From CAWIHS01 sp963836005 (lineage in GTDB: Bacteria; Pseudomonadota; Gammaproteobacteria; GRL18), in the NCBI GenBank assembly GCA_963836005.1, contig CAWIHS010000006.1:124001-188000 (forward strand): a stretch of DNA of 64,000 bases. The letters run 5' to 3'. The position numbers and the translations under genes are program-made. Shown piece by piece: positions 26,409 through 35,358 of this stretch; the stretch's first letter is position 1, and every line of letters starts with the position of its first letter. The notes under the pieces were generated by a model. That model was given only the letters and a program-made list of their open reading frames with translations, did no database searches and was not told the origin of the DNA.

Positions 26409-27167
26409 ATGGATTTATTATTACATAATGATTTGTCTTCCAGGGTCGCTTTGATCACTGGCGGTGCGCAACGGCTCGGAGCCATGACCGCGAGAACTTT
26501 ACATGCGGCAGGAGCAAATCTCGTGCTGCATTATCGCAGTTCCAGAAAACAGGCGCAGTTGTTACAGACTGAACTGAACGATGTTAGAGAAAATTCGGTG
26601 TCTCTGGTTCAGGGTGACCTGCTGGAAACACCCGGGCTTCCCCTGTTGATAAAACAGACAGTGGAACAATGGGGCAGGCTGGATATCCTGATCAATAACG
26701 CATCGAGCTTCTATCCCACGCCCATTGGTCAGACTACTGAAGCAGATTGGGATGATTTGATCGGCACCAATATGAAAGCACCTTTTTTTCTTTCTCAGGC
26801 TGCCGCTCCCTTTCTGAAAAAACACAAAGGATGCATCGTCAGTATTGTGGATATTCATGCCCGGCGTCCTATGCAGGAACATAGTATTTACAATATGGCC
26901 AAAGCTGGTCTGGAAATGATGGTTAAGACACTGGCCTACGAATTGGGCCCGGACATTCGGGTCAATGGTGTTTCCCCGGGGGCTATTATGTGGCCAGCCC
27001 AGGTGATGGATGACCTTGCCAAACAGCGTATTGTGTCGCGCACCTATTTAAAGCGTAAAGGCGAAGCTATAGATATTGCCCGTACGGTACTGTTTTTGAT
27101 CAAAGACGCCGATTATATTACTGGTCAGGTGATAGCCGTAGATGGCGGTCGTTCACTGCATTTATAG
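26409..27167 (+). CDS. Pteridine reductase / SDR-family oxidoreductase (FolM-like)
   Basis: Classical SDR of 252 residues with the nucleotide motif ITGGAQRLGAMTA, NNASSFYPTP, the catalytic YNMAKAG (Tyr-x3-Lys), and GPDIRVNGVSPGAI. The TGGAxRxG variant and NNASSF motif are typical of PTR1/FolM-like pteridine reductases, which reduce dihydropterins or dihydrofolate. The nearby folB-folK pair supports a folate role, though they lie 3 kb away in the opposite orientation. Divergent from the MidA-like gene, with about 100 bp between. Confidence 0.8.
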   Translation: MDLLLHNDLSSRVALITGGAQRLGAMTARTLHAAGANLVLHYRSSRKQAQLLQTELNDVRENSVSLVQGDLLETPGLPLLIKQTVEQWGRLDILINNASSFYPTPIGQTTEADWDDLIGTNMKAPFFLSQAAAPFLKKHKGCIVSIVDIHARRPMQEHSIYNMAKAGLEMMVKTLAYELGPDIRVNGVSPGAIMWPAQVMDDLAKQRIVSRTYLKRKGEAIDIARTVLFLIKDADYITGQVIAVDGGRSLHL

Positions 27168-27314
27168 GCTTGATGCCTCAGTTATAGGCATGATGCATCA
27201 GAGGGATGTTGCTAATCCCGCAATAACATTAGATTTTAGGCTGGATTACGTCGCATGATGCAGGAGATACTACCTGGAGCAGGGGCTTGTGTCATTCAAC
27301 ATTTGCTGATTATT

Positions 27315-27393
27315 GTAACTACTAAGCGTATTTGAAATATTGTACTAAATACCTGACAGCAAGCACGATCTTATAGATACGCTGATTAGTTTC
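27315..27393. repeat. Short copy (E) of the GTAACTA...CAGCGTA repeat
   Basis: About 78 bp made of little more than the two ends: GTAACTACTAAGCGTATTT at the left and AGATACGCTGATTAGTT at the right, with AAATACCTGACAGCAAGCACGATCTT between, which matches the right-hand end of copy C. It lies in the promoter region of ridA. It shows the family can exist as a minimal TIR-only form. Confidence 0.65.
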
Positions 27394-27420
27394 ATTTTTT
27401 GCGTTTTTAGGAGACATATC

Positions 27421-27801
27421 ATGACTCGAGAAATTATTTCAACGGACAAGGCCCCTCAGGCTATAGGTACCTATTCCCAGGCCGTTAAGGTAGGTAATAC
27501 GATTTATCTTTCGGGACAGATCCCTTTGGTCCCGGAAACTATGGAAATGGTAGCAGGAGACATGCAGGCGCAAATCACGCGTGTTTTTGAGAATCTCAGT
27601 GGCGTGGCTCAGGCGGCAGGAGGAGAACTGCAGGATATTGTAAAACTGAATATTTTTTTAACAGATTTAAGCCACTTTCCGCTGGTGAATGAAGTAATGG
27701 CTCGATATTTTTCAGAACCTTATCCTGCAAGAGCTGCAATAGGTGTTGCTGCATTGCCAAAAGGCGCGGGCGTTGAAATGGACGCGGTAATGGAACTATA
27801 A
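27421..27801 (+). CDS. ridA: RidA family enamine/imine deaminase
   Basis: Cytosolic protein that hydrolyses reactive 2-aminoacrylate and related enamines released by PLP enzymes. The 126 residues show GTYSQAVKVGNTIYLSGQIP, the PYPARAAIGVAALPKGAGVEMDAV block with the key arginine, and a normal length. TTAGGAG precedes the ATG. A short repeat copy sits directly upstream and may have brought or replaced promoter elements. Confidence 0.95.
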   Translation: MTREIISTDKAPQAIGTYSQAVKVGNTIYLSGQIPLVPETMEMVAGDMQAQITRVFENLSGVAQAAGGELQDIVKLNIFLTDLSHFPLVNEVMARYFSEPYPARAAIGVAALPKGAGVEMDAVMEL

Positions 27802-27976
27802 GTGGTCTGCTGCTGTCTTTTCCAGAGTTCTGTGCGGGGAATGTATGACCAGGTACTAAAACTGACTATTCTTCCTGGGGCCCCGCAGGTGTATGGAAAC
27901 CATAGACTTTTCACAACTTGAATGTAAAATGTATACCGGCTGAATAAATTTGCTGCCTACGAATATAGATGATGAT

Positions 27977-28528
27977 TTACACGCTCTCCACAGTATAACG
28001 ACTGACTTTTAAGCTATCGCTCCAGTAGTTCGAAGGCAGCCCGGCTTTTTGTTTCAGGTGCGCGAGGAACTGTTTTCTGTCAGGGAGCTGCTCCCAGACA
28101 GAAGGCAGGAAAGTGCCTCGCATTCTTCCTTCTTCGAGGACTAATCCATCCACCCCTGGTCTGATTTGTTCTAACAGATCCTGTTCGGAATTAAACTCTA
28201 CAGGTGATGTGTCACTGAGGATCGAGATATGATATTCAAGCTGAGGAAATTCTGCTGCTGTAAGAGCCGTAAACCGAGGATCTGTAAAAGCAGCAGCATA
28301 AGCATTATGGGAAATATCTTCAACCAGTGGGCGAAAAGGAGAAAGAGTACCAATGCAGCCGCGTAATTGATGATTAATATTCAGTGTAACAAAAGAAGCC
28401 TTTGGTTCTCTGAGCGGTTGCGGATAATCATTGATGATAATTTCCAGGGGATGATCTGCTGTTAAACCGCTGCGAATCGACTCACGAGCCACCTGGTGTA
28501 ATATTTTCTGTTCCTGTTCAGTATACAT
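27977..28528 (-). CDS. AmmeMemoRadiSam system protein A (AMMECR1 domain)
   Basis: AMMECR1-domain protein of 183 residues with the family core LRGCIGTLSPFRPL and ISILSDTSPVEF, and the late GTFLPSVWEQLPDRKQFL. It is named for a three-part set (AMMECR1, Memo and a radical-SAM enzyme) whose chemistry is not established. Its Memo partner is encoded 158 bp upstream on the same strand; the radical-SAM member is not present in the window. Confidence 0.88.
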   Translation of the reverse strand: MYTEQEQKILHQVARESIRSGLTADHPLEIIINDYPQPLREPKASFVTLNINHQLRGCIGTLSPFRPLVEDISHNAYAAAFTDPRFTALTAAEFPQLEYHISILSDTSPVEFNSEQDLLEQIRPGVDGLVLEEGRMRGTFLPSVWEQLPDRKQFLAHLKQKAGLPSNYWSDSLKVSRYTVESV

Positions 28529-28686
28529 GCCTGTTCAATTTTGGGTATAAAAATTACCGATAATCGCTGCTTAAAGAAGCAGCTCTGTCTGTTATTGCAT
28601 AGGTGCCAACGTCTCTTAGGGGATGTGCTCCCCGTTATGGTTTTCTCTATTTTAACTTTTTAGTGCTGCTGGCGGTTATTTTTTTT

Positions 28687-29502
28687 TCATTCATCCCTGT
28701 AGAATGCCCAGCTGCCATAGCCCACGACTTGATCCCTCGGACCTGCAGTGTCTCCCGAGTTTCTCAGATCCAGTGTTTTGACCTTCAGGTGATGCTCTCT
28801 GGCAGCCAGTAACATTCCCGATACTCCGATTCTGCCGCAGGCCTGTTCATATTCGATTTTCTCGGGCTGTAAATGTTCGATTGCCCTACAGGTGGCCTGA
28901 TCACATTGTTTTGCCGTATTGTAGCTTAGGTAGTGACTCAGGTCGGAACTGATAAGAAAAAGGGTATGCTGTTCATCCCAGAATAAATCGATAACCTGCA
29001 AAACCTCTTCGGCACTGGCCTGGCCAATGACCAGGGGTACTAATGAAAACTGTTTGAGGCATTTTTGCAGAAATGGCAGCTGAACTTCAAGGCTGTGTTC
29101 GTAATCATGAGCCTGATCAAATTCTGTAACAAAATCAACTTGATTGACCTTTTCAACGGCATCCCGATCAATGGGGATATCTCCCAGGGGAGTAGCAAAA
29201 TAGGACTTTGAACTGCTGGATATTCCCACAAAAGGAATTCTATGCGAAGGTCCCAGCAGTACTACACGGGAAATACTTTCGGCATAAGGCGCCAGTTGCT
29301 TATACGCCGAAGCAGCGACGGGAGCAGAATAGATGTAACCCGCATGTGGAACAATCAGTGCCAGCGGCCGCTGCTGGATGATTTTGATATGCTTATCATG
29401 GAGAAAATAATCTATATCCTGAGCCAGTTGATTGGCATCCGCAGGATAAAAACTGCCAGCCACAACCGGTTTGCGAATATTGGTATGAGTATACATAGTC
29501 AT
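28687..29502 (-). CDS. AmmeMemoRadiSam system protein B (Memo homologue)
   Basis: Memo-family protein of 271 residues, structurally related to class-III extradiol dioxygenases. Family motifs are present: AGSFYPAD at the N-terminus, VPHAGYIYSAPVAASAY, LLGPSHRIPFVG, EHSLEVQLPFLQ and SSDLSHYL. The conserved histidines of these motifs form the metal-type site. It lies next to the AMMECR1 gene in the same orientation. The reaction is unknown; the pair is inferred to act with a radical-SAM partner encoded elsewhere. Confidence 0.88.
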   Translation of the reverse strand: MTMYTHTNIRKPVVAGSFYPADANQLAQDIDYFLHDKHIKIIQQRPLALIVPHAGYIYSAPVAASAYKQLAPYAESISRVVLLGPSHRIPFVGISSSSKSYFATPLGDIPIDRDAVEKVNQVDFVTEFDQAHDYEHSLEVQLPFLQKCLKQFSLVPLVIGQASAEEVLQVIDLFWDEQHTLFLISSDLSHYLSYNTAKQCDQATCRAIEHLQPEKIEYEQACGRIGVSGMLLAAREHHLKVKTLDLRNSGDTAGPRDQVVGYGSWAFYRDE

Positions 29503-29816
29503 CTTGTCAGAAATAATGAATCATATAAATAATATAGACCAAATATTTGAAATGGTAAGTTCAGTTATGCAAGTTAATAGAAAAAATTGATATCCGAGGT
29601 TTTTAGAAAATGACACCACCTACCACATTGTAGGATAAAAATTAGCAAAAAGGCGGAGTTTGCCGTGAGTAAACAGCAGGTTGAGTGATTTTTTAATCCA
29701 GCCAGGAAAGTGAAGAATAATTTTGCCAGCACACCAGAGTTATCAACTAAATAAATGTTCTTAAAAGATGTTCATTTAGCACCAGAACCTGTGATGTATC
29801 TTCGGGGTTGTATCAA
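29503..29816. other. Intergenic, nothing recognised
   Basis: About 310 bp between the memo-like and folK genes, both on the reverse strand. I see no ORF of note, no clear hairpin and no member of the repeat families. Confidence 0.4.
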
Positions 29817-30347
29817 TTATTGCCAGTTAAATTCAATTTCACTTAAAGACTTTGCCAGTTCTGGCTGCCCAAGTAACATTTCGTGCCACATTGAAGCTAT
29901 ACTTTTAGCCGTCAGCGGATGAATTAAATCTGCAGCCAGATCGGCCAGCGGGGCGAGGACAAAAGCATATTTTTCTATCTCATCTCTGGGGATATTAATA
30001 CCCTGTTCATTAATAACAAGATCATCCACCAGTAATAAATCTATATCCAGTGTGCGCGGGGAAAACTTTCCCTGCTGCCGGTTTCTGCCATTGCTATGTT
30101 CTATGGCCTTAAGCTGTTTTTCAATCTCAAAGGGGGACTGGCTGGTTTGAAAACTGGCTACCAGGTTATAAAAATCATCTCCCTTGAAACCGACAGCAGG
30201 GGTTTCATAAACAGGTGATTTTTTTACTTCGGAGTTGCCGCCGTAAGTCTCCTGCAGGCTACTGACAGCGGCGCGAATATGTTTTTCTCGTTCAATATTA
30301 CTGCCGATACCCACATAAACCTGATGCATGTCAGCTTGTTTGTTCAT
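29817..30347 (-). CDS. folK: 2-amino-4-hydroxy-6-hydroxymethyldihydropteridine diphosphokinase
   Basis: Pyrophosphokinase of folate synthesis that activates the pterin for DHPS. I start at 30347 (MNKQADMHQVYVGIGSNIE), because CAGGGA precedes it by seven bases; the longer frame extends uselessly into folB, and an internal ATG at 30329 lacks a ribosome site. HPPK motifs VYVGIGSN, SPVYETPAVG, NGRNRQQGKFSPRTLDIDLLL and IPRDEIEKYAFVL (H is replaced by D in the usual PHP/PRD segment, with R kept) are present. It overlaps the folB end by 17 bp, so the two genes are coupled. Confidence 0.92.
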   Translation of the reverse strand: MNKQADMHQVYVGIGSNIEREKHIRAAVSSLQETYGGNSEVKKSPVYETPAVGFKGDDFYNLVASFQTSQSPFEIEKQLKAIEHSNGRNRQQGKFSPRTLDIDLLLVDDLVINEQGINIPRDEIEKYAFVLAPLADLAADLIHPLTAKSIASMWHEMLLGQPELAKSLSEIEFNWQ

Positions 30348-30711
30348 GAGAAAATCCCTGCCATTGACCTCGTTCGATAATAACGCCGACACCTTGCGCT
30401 GCACTGACTGCCAGAGGCTTGTTAAGTTTAACCCTGACCCAGTGGGCATTAAATTCTTCGAGGATGATTCGGCAGACTTCTTCCGCAAACGCTTCTACCA
30501 GCTGGTACTCGTGTTGTCGGGAAAGTATCTTGAGTCGCTCAGCGACGATGAAATAATCGATGCTATCCTCAATATTGTCACTATTCGCAGCTTGCTGGAG
30601 CGAACGCCCTATTTCAATATCAAGTATAATGGGCTGAGTTTTTTCACGCTCCCAGTCAAAGATACCAATATGGGTCTCGAGCCTCAGCCCGTTTATGAAA
30701 ATAATATCCAC
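30331..30711 (-). CDS. folB: Dihydroneopterin aldolase
   Basis: Aldolase of folate synthesis that converts dihydroneopterin to the hydroxymethylpterin substrate of FolK. The 126 residues begin MDIIFINGLRLETHIGIFDWE, with the conserved catalytic glutamate region and QPIILDIE; YQLVEAFAEEVC and KLNKPLAVSAAQGVGVIIER close it. The next gene in the pathway, folK, overlaps its 3' end. Together with the pteridine reductase nearby this makes a partial folate neighbourhood. Confidence 0.94.
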   Translation of the reverse strand: MDIIFINGLRLETHIGIFDWEREKTQPIILDIEIGRSLQQAANSDNIEDSIDYFIVAERLKILSRQHEYQLVEAFAEEVCRIILEEFNAHWVRVKLNKPLAVSAAQGVGVIIERGQWQGFSHEQTS

Positions 30712-30945
30712 AAGATTAAAGTCAATTTATTTATGTCTAGTTATAGTTGTTACGGCTTTTCAGCACCAGGTGAACTATTTTCGGGCAGGCTCATGGTTCT
30801 GTCAATAAATACCTTTTTAGTTTCCATCCGTAAATAGCCATCCTGGCTATATTATGCAACGCAAAAGAAAAAGTGTGATTTTTCTTTTGCTGCATGTTCA
30901 ATGATTTGTCATCATTAAAAATGTAGCATATCCCTGTGCTTCAAG

Positions 30946-30977
30946 TGTCCATCTAAAAACGGATGGACATTTTTTAT
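30946..30977 (+). terminator. Strong rho-independent terminator with no upstream gene
   Basis: Perfect eight-base stem TGTCCATC / GATGGACA, loop TAAAAACG, then TTTTTTAT. It points rightward, but the 408-bp gap upstream (30712-31119) contains no forward gene; the nearest forward gene ending is ridA, 3.1 kb away with reverse genes in between. It may end a small RNA transcript. A TATATT at about 30847 is a possible -10 box for it. Confidence 0.6.
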
Positions 30978-31119
30978 CATTTTTTTACTCAGTCTATATA
31001 TTAATCAGCTATGATCGCTGTAAATAGACATTGATTGAAATGGGTCATGAACATCACCTAAGTCCCTGTGCCATTTATCAACACGCTGAAACAGAGGCGG
31101 GCAAACCCTATGCATAGTA

Positions 31120-31512
31120 ATGACGTTATTCGAGCTGGTTAAAACTATTCATGTAAGTGCTGTTTTCTTATCTATTCTGGGATTTGTGGCACGGTTTGTG
31201 ATGAAGTATAACCATTCATTTTATCAGGATCGTTACTGGTTTAAAAAATTACCCCACTGGGTCGACACGATGCTATTGGCTACGGCCCTGATAATGATCT
31301 ATCTGTTGGGGGTGAATCCTTTTACGACGCTCTGGATCGCCGAAAAACTGATAGGCCTGGTGAGTTATATTCTACTTGGCATGGTAGCCCTGCGCTGGGG
31401 CCAAAGCAGCCACATCAGACTGGCTGCAGCCATTGGCGCGGTAGTGGTTTTTGTTTATATTGTTTATGTTGCTCATTACAAAGACCCTTTTGTCATTTTT
31501 AGCTATAGTTAG
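31120..31512 (+). CDS. SirB2-like membrane protein
   Basis: Four-helix integral-membrane protein of 130 residues in the SirB2 family (TIHVSAVFLSILGFVARF, LPHWVDTMLLATAL). The family is conserved in proteobacteria with no established function. The start ATG overlaps an upstream TAA. NnrS follows on the same strand after 110 bp, so the two may be co-transcribed, which would suggest a link to nitrosative or haem-copper metabolism; that is inference. Confidence 0.8.
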   Translation: MTLFELVKTIHVSAVFLSILGFVARFVMKYNHSFYQDRYWFKKLPHWVDTMLLATALIMIYLLGVNPFTTLWIAEKLIGLVSYILLGMVALRWGQSSHIRLAAAIGAVVVFVYIVYVAHYKDPFVIFSYS

Positions 31513-31622
31513 TGTCCACTTCTTTATCTCCATGCCTGGGTTACTTCTGTCTTGATATTAATCATTCATCAAACAGTCAGTTACTGCTCTAATAGTTTAA
31601 ATTTCAATAACAGGAAAAGACT

Positions 31623-32804
31623 GTGTTTCTACAAATTGATGAGCAACCCGGTAAATCTTTTGCCTTATTCAATCTCGGTTTTCGTCCATTCTTCCTTTTT
31701 GCTGCTTATTCAGCAGCGCTGCTGATCCTTTTATGGCTGCTGATGTATCATAAAGTTATTTCATTAAATGATTATTATGGTTTTATAGACTGGCATAGTC
31801 ATGAAATGCTGTTTGGTTATACCAGTGCGGTGATTGCGGGGTTTCTACTAACTGCCGTACGCAACTGGACCGAAGTAAACACCATAACAAAAACGCCTCT
31901 GGCTCTGCTGAGCCTGTTGTGGCTAGCAGCCAGAATACTTCCCTTTATATCCTTGCCGGGGTTTATGGTGGCAGGCGCTAATCTGTTATTTTTCCTGCTG
32001 CTGACCCTGGCTGTGGCACATCCTATTATTAAAGTCAGACAGAAAAACAACTTTATCATGATCGCCCTGGTGGTCTGTTTTTTTATTGCTGACCTGCTGG
32101 TACAGCTACAGCATCTGGGGTATTTGCAGCAGGGAGTCAGCTACGGCAATACAATTGCAATATATACTATTCTTTTTGTGATCATGGTTCTAAGCGGCAG
32201 AGTCATGCCTTTTTTCACTCGTGTCGTCGTGCCCGCAACAGAAATTGTCGCAAGACCTGTGCTCGAAAGCATATTACAGCTTTTGCTGATCTTGCTGGCT
32301 GTAAGCGAATTGTTATCACTCAACAGATATCTAATAGCATTCCTGGCTGCCGGGCTGGTCATAGCTCATAGCATGAGAGTCATACCCTGGTTTTCCAGAG
32401 CGGTATTAAATGTACCCATTCTATGGGTACTATATGCTGGTTATTTATGGATAATTATTGGTTTTGTTCTCAAGCTTCTGGCTGCTTTTGAACTGGTTCC
32501 CAATAACCTTGTAACTCATGCCTGGACGGTGGGAGGGTTTGGCATCATAACATATGGTATGATGGCCAGGGTTTCGCTTGGCCATACCGGCAGGGAAATG
32601 GTACCGCCACGTCTTGCAGTTATCGGTTTTTTTGTCCTCTTTGCAGCCGCTGTAATCAGAGTCTTTTTACCTATGATTTCGATGTCCTTGTACCAGAGAT
32701 GGATTGATCTTTCAGGTTTCCTGTGGATAGCAGCTTTTGTTCTGTTTGCCATCTCCTATACTGCAATGTTGTATGCGCCCAGATTGGATGGGCGGGCTGG
32801 ATAG
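31623..32804 (+). CDS. NnrS family membrane protein
   Basis: NnrS proteins are haem-copper membrane proteins linked to nitric-oxide stress. The 393 residues start at a GTG (MFLQIDEQPGKSFALFNLGFRPFFLFA, with a CAGGAAAAG ribosome site) and comprise about twelve membrane helices; conserved features are LGFRPFFL, DWHSHEMLFGYTSAVIAGFLLTA and WTVGGFGIITYGMMARVSLGHTGR, with histidines in the second and third motifs. It probably sits in the cytoplasmic membrane. The co-directed gene upstream is a SirB2-like protein. Confidence 0.9.
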   Translation: MFLQIDEQPGKSFALFNLGFRPFFLFAAYSAALLILLWLLMYHKVISLNDYYGFIDWHSHEMLFGYTSAVIAGFLLTAVRNWTEVNTITKTPLALLSLLWLAARILPFISLPGFMVAGANLLFFLLLTLAVAHPIIKVRQKNNFIMIALVVCFFIADLLVQLQHLGYLQQGVSYGNTIAIYTILFVIMVLSGRVMPFFTRVVVPATEIVARPVLESILQLLLILLAVSELLSLNRYLIAFLAAGLVIAHSMRVIPWFSRAVLNVPILWVLYAGYLWIIIGFVLKLLAAFELVPNNLVTHAWTVGGFGIITYGMMARVSLGHTGREMVPPRLAVIGFFVLFAAAVIRVFLPMISMSLYQRWIDLSGFLWIAAFVLFAISYTAMLYAPRLDGRAG

Positions 32805-32816
32805 GCTGTTTTTATA

Positions 32817-32859
32817 TTCACACAAAGACGTAAAATGTTTATTAGCGTCTTTGTGTGAA
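32817..32859. terminator. Strong palindrome between nnrS-like gene and the superoxide-reductase relic
   Basis: Perfect 14-bp stem TTCACACAAAGACG / CGTCTTTGTGTGAA around a 15-base loop, placed between two convergent transcription units. T-rich sequence flanks it on both sides only loosely, so it could be a bidirectional terminator or a small palindromic repeat. Confidence 0.55.
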
Positions 32860-32877
32860 ACACTTAAATAAAAGAAC

Positions 32878-33297
32878 TTAAATCACTGTTTCTGCTAACC
32901 AGAAATCATGTTTATTACAGAAGCTGGTTGCATATAGCTTGCCTTTATAGTTTTCGGGCAGAGTATTGGTGGACACTGCATGTCCATCTTCAGGAATAAA
33001 GGTTTTTGCACCGAGCTGCTTACCGTCAGCGTCAACCAGCGTATGCCTTACCATAAAATGTTTTACTGACATACCGTGATCCGTGGTCACGCTTACCTGG
33101 TTGCCATCTATTTCGATTAAAGACAGTTGACAGCCCTCTTTCTTGGCCCGCTTACCCGGGGGGGTTCTTAGGTATAAATAATCCCCGCAGTCGTCACAGG
33201 CTCAGTTGAGAGTGCCATGCCTCGCGTCACAGAGGCCGTAGATGCAGCAGCGGCAACAGATAATGCACCTTTAATAAAGTTTCTTCTATCTGACATA
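32878..33297 (-). pseudogene. Tat-exported superoxide reductase-like protein, broken by a stop and a frameshift
   Basis: From the ATG at 33297 the frame gives a twin-arginine leader (SDRRNFIKGALSVAAAA) and then reads to IIYT followed by a TAA at 33168-33170. Immediately after is a run of seven C on the coding strand, and the rest of the protein (PPGKRAKKEGCQLSLIEID...) continues in another frame to 32878. The C-terminal part has the desulfoferrodoxin-type metal site motifs HGMSVKH and SFCNKHDFW. Two lesions, one nonsense and one homopolymer slip, separate the leader from the metal domain. Most likely a dead gene; a sequencing error in the homopolymer could explain the shift but not the stop. 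Confidence 0.75.
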
Positions 33298-33474
33298 ATG
33301 ATATTCCTTATAGGATTGGGTTTTCAGGCATGGTTATGCATGGCATGTATGATTAGTTATCAATGAAAAGTATAATTTTTTGGTCACTATAGAGCTTATC
33401 TAAACTATTGCCCTGAGAGATTGCTGAAAATTCGGGTATAATGCCCTGTAAGTAAATAATAAAGATATTTCATT

Positions 33475-34050
33475 GTGACAACTTCTATTTTATTGATCCT
33501 CCTGGCTTATCTATTGGGTTCTGCATCTGCGGCAATTATCACCTGTAAATTATTGGGTTTGCCGGATCCCCGTACTCAGGGCTCAAATAACCCCGGTGCG
33601 ACAAATGTACTGCGAATTGGCGGTAAAAAAGCAGCTGTATATACCCTGCTTGGAGATATGCTCAAGGGGCTCATTCCTGTACTTATTGCCGTTATGCTGG
33701 GCAGTGATGAAATTACCCTGGCTCTGGTCGCGATTGCTGCCTTTCTAGGGCATTTATATCCGCTATTCTTTGGTTTCAGAGGTGGTAAAGGCGTGGCGAC
33801 AGCCTTTGGTGTTATCCTGGGTATTAACTGGCATGTAGCCCTCGCCGTGGCAGCAACCTGGCTGCTGGTAGCCTATGGTATGAAAATCTCTTCTTTGGCG
33901 GCGCTGGTTGCCGCGGTATTAACACCGTTTTATTTCTGGTGGCTGGATGGATCCCTGCCCTATATTATAATGAGCGCATTTGTTTCCACCTTGCTCATCT
34001 GGCGTCATCGCAGTAATATCAAAAAGCTGATTGAGGGAACAGAAACTTAA
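33475..34050 (+). CDS. plsY: Glycerol-3-phosphate acyltransferase PlsY
   Basis: Membrane enzyme that transfers acyl groups from acyl-phosphate to glycerol-3-phosphate, first step of phospholipid synthesis. The 191 residues start at GTG and include the catalytic GSNNPGATNVLR, GHLYPLFFGFRGGKGVATAFGV and five membrane helices. A TATAAT at 33437-33442 may be its -10 box. Its 3' end overlaps that of convergent tsaD by four bases; the plsY/tsaD pairing is common in gammaproteobacteria. Confidence 0.95.
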   Translation: MTTSILLILLAYLLGSASAAIITCKLLGLPDPRTQGSNNPGATNVLRIGGKKAAVYTLLGDMLKGLIPVLIAVMLGSDEITLALVAIAAFLGHLYPLFFGFRGGKGVATAFGVILGINWHVALAVAATWLLVAYGMKISSLAALVAAVLTPFYFWWLDGSLPYIIMSAFVSTLLIWRHRSNIKKLIEGTET

Positions 34051-35072
34051 TCTTTGTGGTCAATCGATTTCAAGCTATCCAGTGGCCACCTGGGTATGGT
34101 TTCAAACCCGGGGCCATCATGTTGCCCGGCTTTTAGCCGCTGCAGGCCGGCATAGGCGATCATGGCGCCATTATCAGTGCAGAAGACCTGCCTGGGATAA
34201 AAAATCTGCAGCTTCTCAGTACGGGCAAATTCTGCCATTTTTTCCCTCAGGCGCTGATTAGCGCTGACGCCGCCGGCTATGATCAGACGAGAATGGCCGC
34301 TCTGGCGGATGGCCCGCTTGCATTTTATATGCAGAGTGTCGATGATGGCTTCCTGAAAAGAGTAGGCGATTCTTGAGCGGGTCTGTTCACTCTTATCTGA
34401 TTCCAGCCAGGTATTGAGTACAAATGTTTTCAGTCCGCTGAAACTCATATCCAGACCAGGGCGGTTGGTCATCGGGCGGGGGAAATGGTAATCGTTGTTT
34501 TTGCCATGCAGCGCCTGTTCGGCAATAGCGGGTCCGCCAGGATAACCCAACGCGAGCATTTTTGCTGTCTTGTCAAATGCCTCACCTACCGCATCATCCA
34601 GTGATTCACCAATGATTTGATATTGACCGATAGCCTGCACATCAACCAGTAAGGTATGTCCGCCAGAGACCAGCAGCGCCAGGAAGGGGAATTGCGGAGC
34701 ATGTTCTTCGAGCATAGGCGCTAGCAGATGACCTTCCATGTGATGTACACCAATACTGGGACATTGCCAGGTCCAGGCAAGAGAACGCCCTACGGCGGCT
34801 CCCACCATCAGAGCGCCCATCAGACCTGGGCCGCAAGTATAAGCGATGCCGTCAATATCTTTAGCCTGGCAGCCTGATTGCTGCATGACCTGTTTGATCA
34901 AGGGAATGATCCGGCGCACATGGTCACGGGAAGCCAGTTCCGGAACGACACCCCCATAGTCTGAATGCAGCTGGATCTGGCTGTATAGAGCATCGGCCAG
35001 CAGTCCCTGCTCATCATCATAGATAGCAATACCTGTTTCATCACAAGAGGTTTCAATACCAAGTACTTTCAT
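34047..35072 (-). CDS. tsaD: tRNA N6-adenosine threonylcarbamoyltransferase
   Basis: Catalytic ATPase-like subunit that transfers the threonylcarbamoyl group to A37 of ANN-decoding tRNAs. I take the ATG at 35072 (MKVLGIETSCDETG); an upstream ATG would add 12 unusual residues. ASKCH/ASK motifs present include HHMEGHLL (metal histidines), LALLVSGGHTLL, GGVSANQRLR and FCTDNGAMIAYAG. Length 341 is normal. Divergent from rpsU, as in many relatives. Confidence 0.95.
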   Translation of the reverse strand: MKVLGIETSCDETGIAIYDDEQGLLADALYSQIQLHSDYGGVVPELASRDHVRRIIPLIKQVMQQSGCQAKDIDGIAYTCGPGLMGALMVGAAVGRSLAWTWQCPSIGVHHMEGHLLAPMLEEHAPQFPFLALLVSGGHTLLVDVQAIGQYQIIGESLDDAVGEAFDKTAKMLALGYPGGPAIAEQALHGKNNDYHFPRPMTNRPGLDMSFSGLKTFVLNTWLESDKSEQTRSRIAYSFQEAIIDTLHIKCKRAIRQSGHSRLIIAGGVSANQRLREKMAEFARTEKLQIFYPRQVFCTDNGAMIAYAGLQRLKAGQHDGPGFETIPRWPLDSLKSIDHKD

Positions 35073-35244
35073 AAGCATTATTTTCAATCTATTCTTATTC
35101 TGTTGCAAGTGCAGAGTGGATTAGACTGGCTGGACCAACCCTGGATGATGCTTAATTCAGAACATAAAAAGACATATTATCCAGTCAGCATTCATTAATC
35201 ACTCAACGTAAGATACAAGCTTGGGTAAATAGTTAGAAGAAATT

Positions 35245-35273
35245 TTGCATTTCTACTCGACTAGGAGTATGAT
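35245..35273 (+). promoter_or_regulatory. Predicted promoter of rpsU
   Basis: TTGCAT (35245-35250), 17-bp spacer, TATGAT (35268-35273), about 85 bp before the rpsU ATG. It probably drives the macromolecular-synthesis transcript. Confidence 0.55.
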
Positions 35274-35358
35274 CGCCTGTCTTTATTGAGCTTCTTTACT
35301 GGAGAAGCGGGTAAAACAGTTTAATAACAGGCAGCTGGGTCATTTTTGAGGAGTATAC

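Noticed and set aside
30788..30840. AATAAATACCT near folB as another copy of the modular repeat
   Set aside because: Only about ten bases match; no TIR or hairpin module around it.
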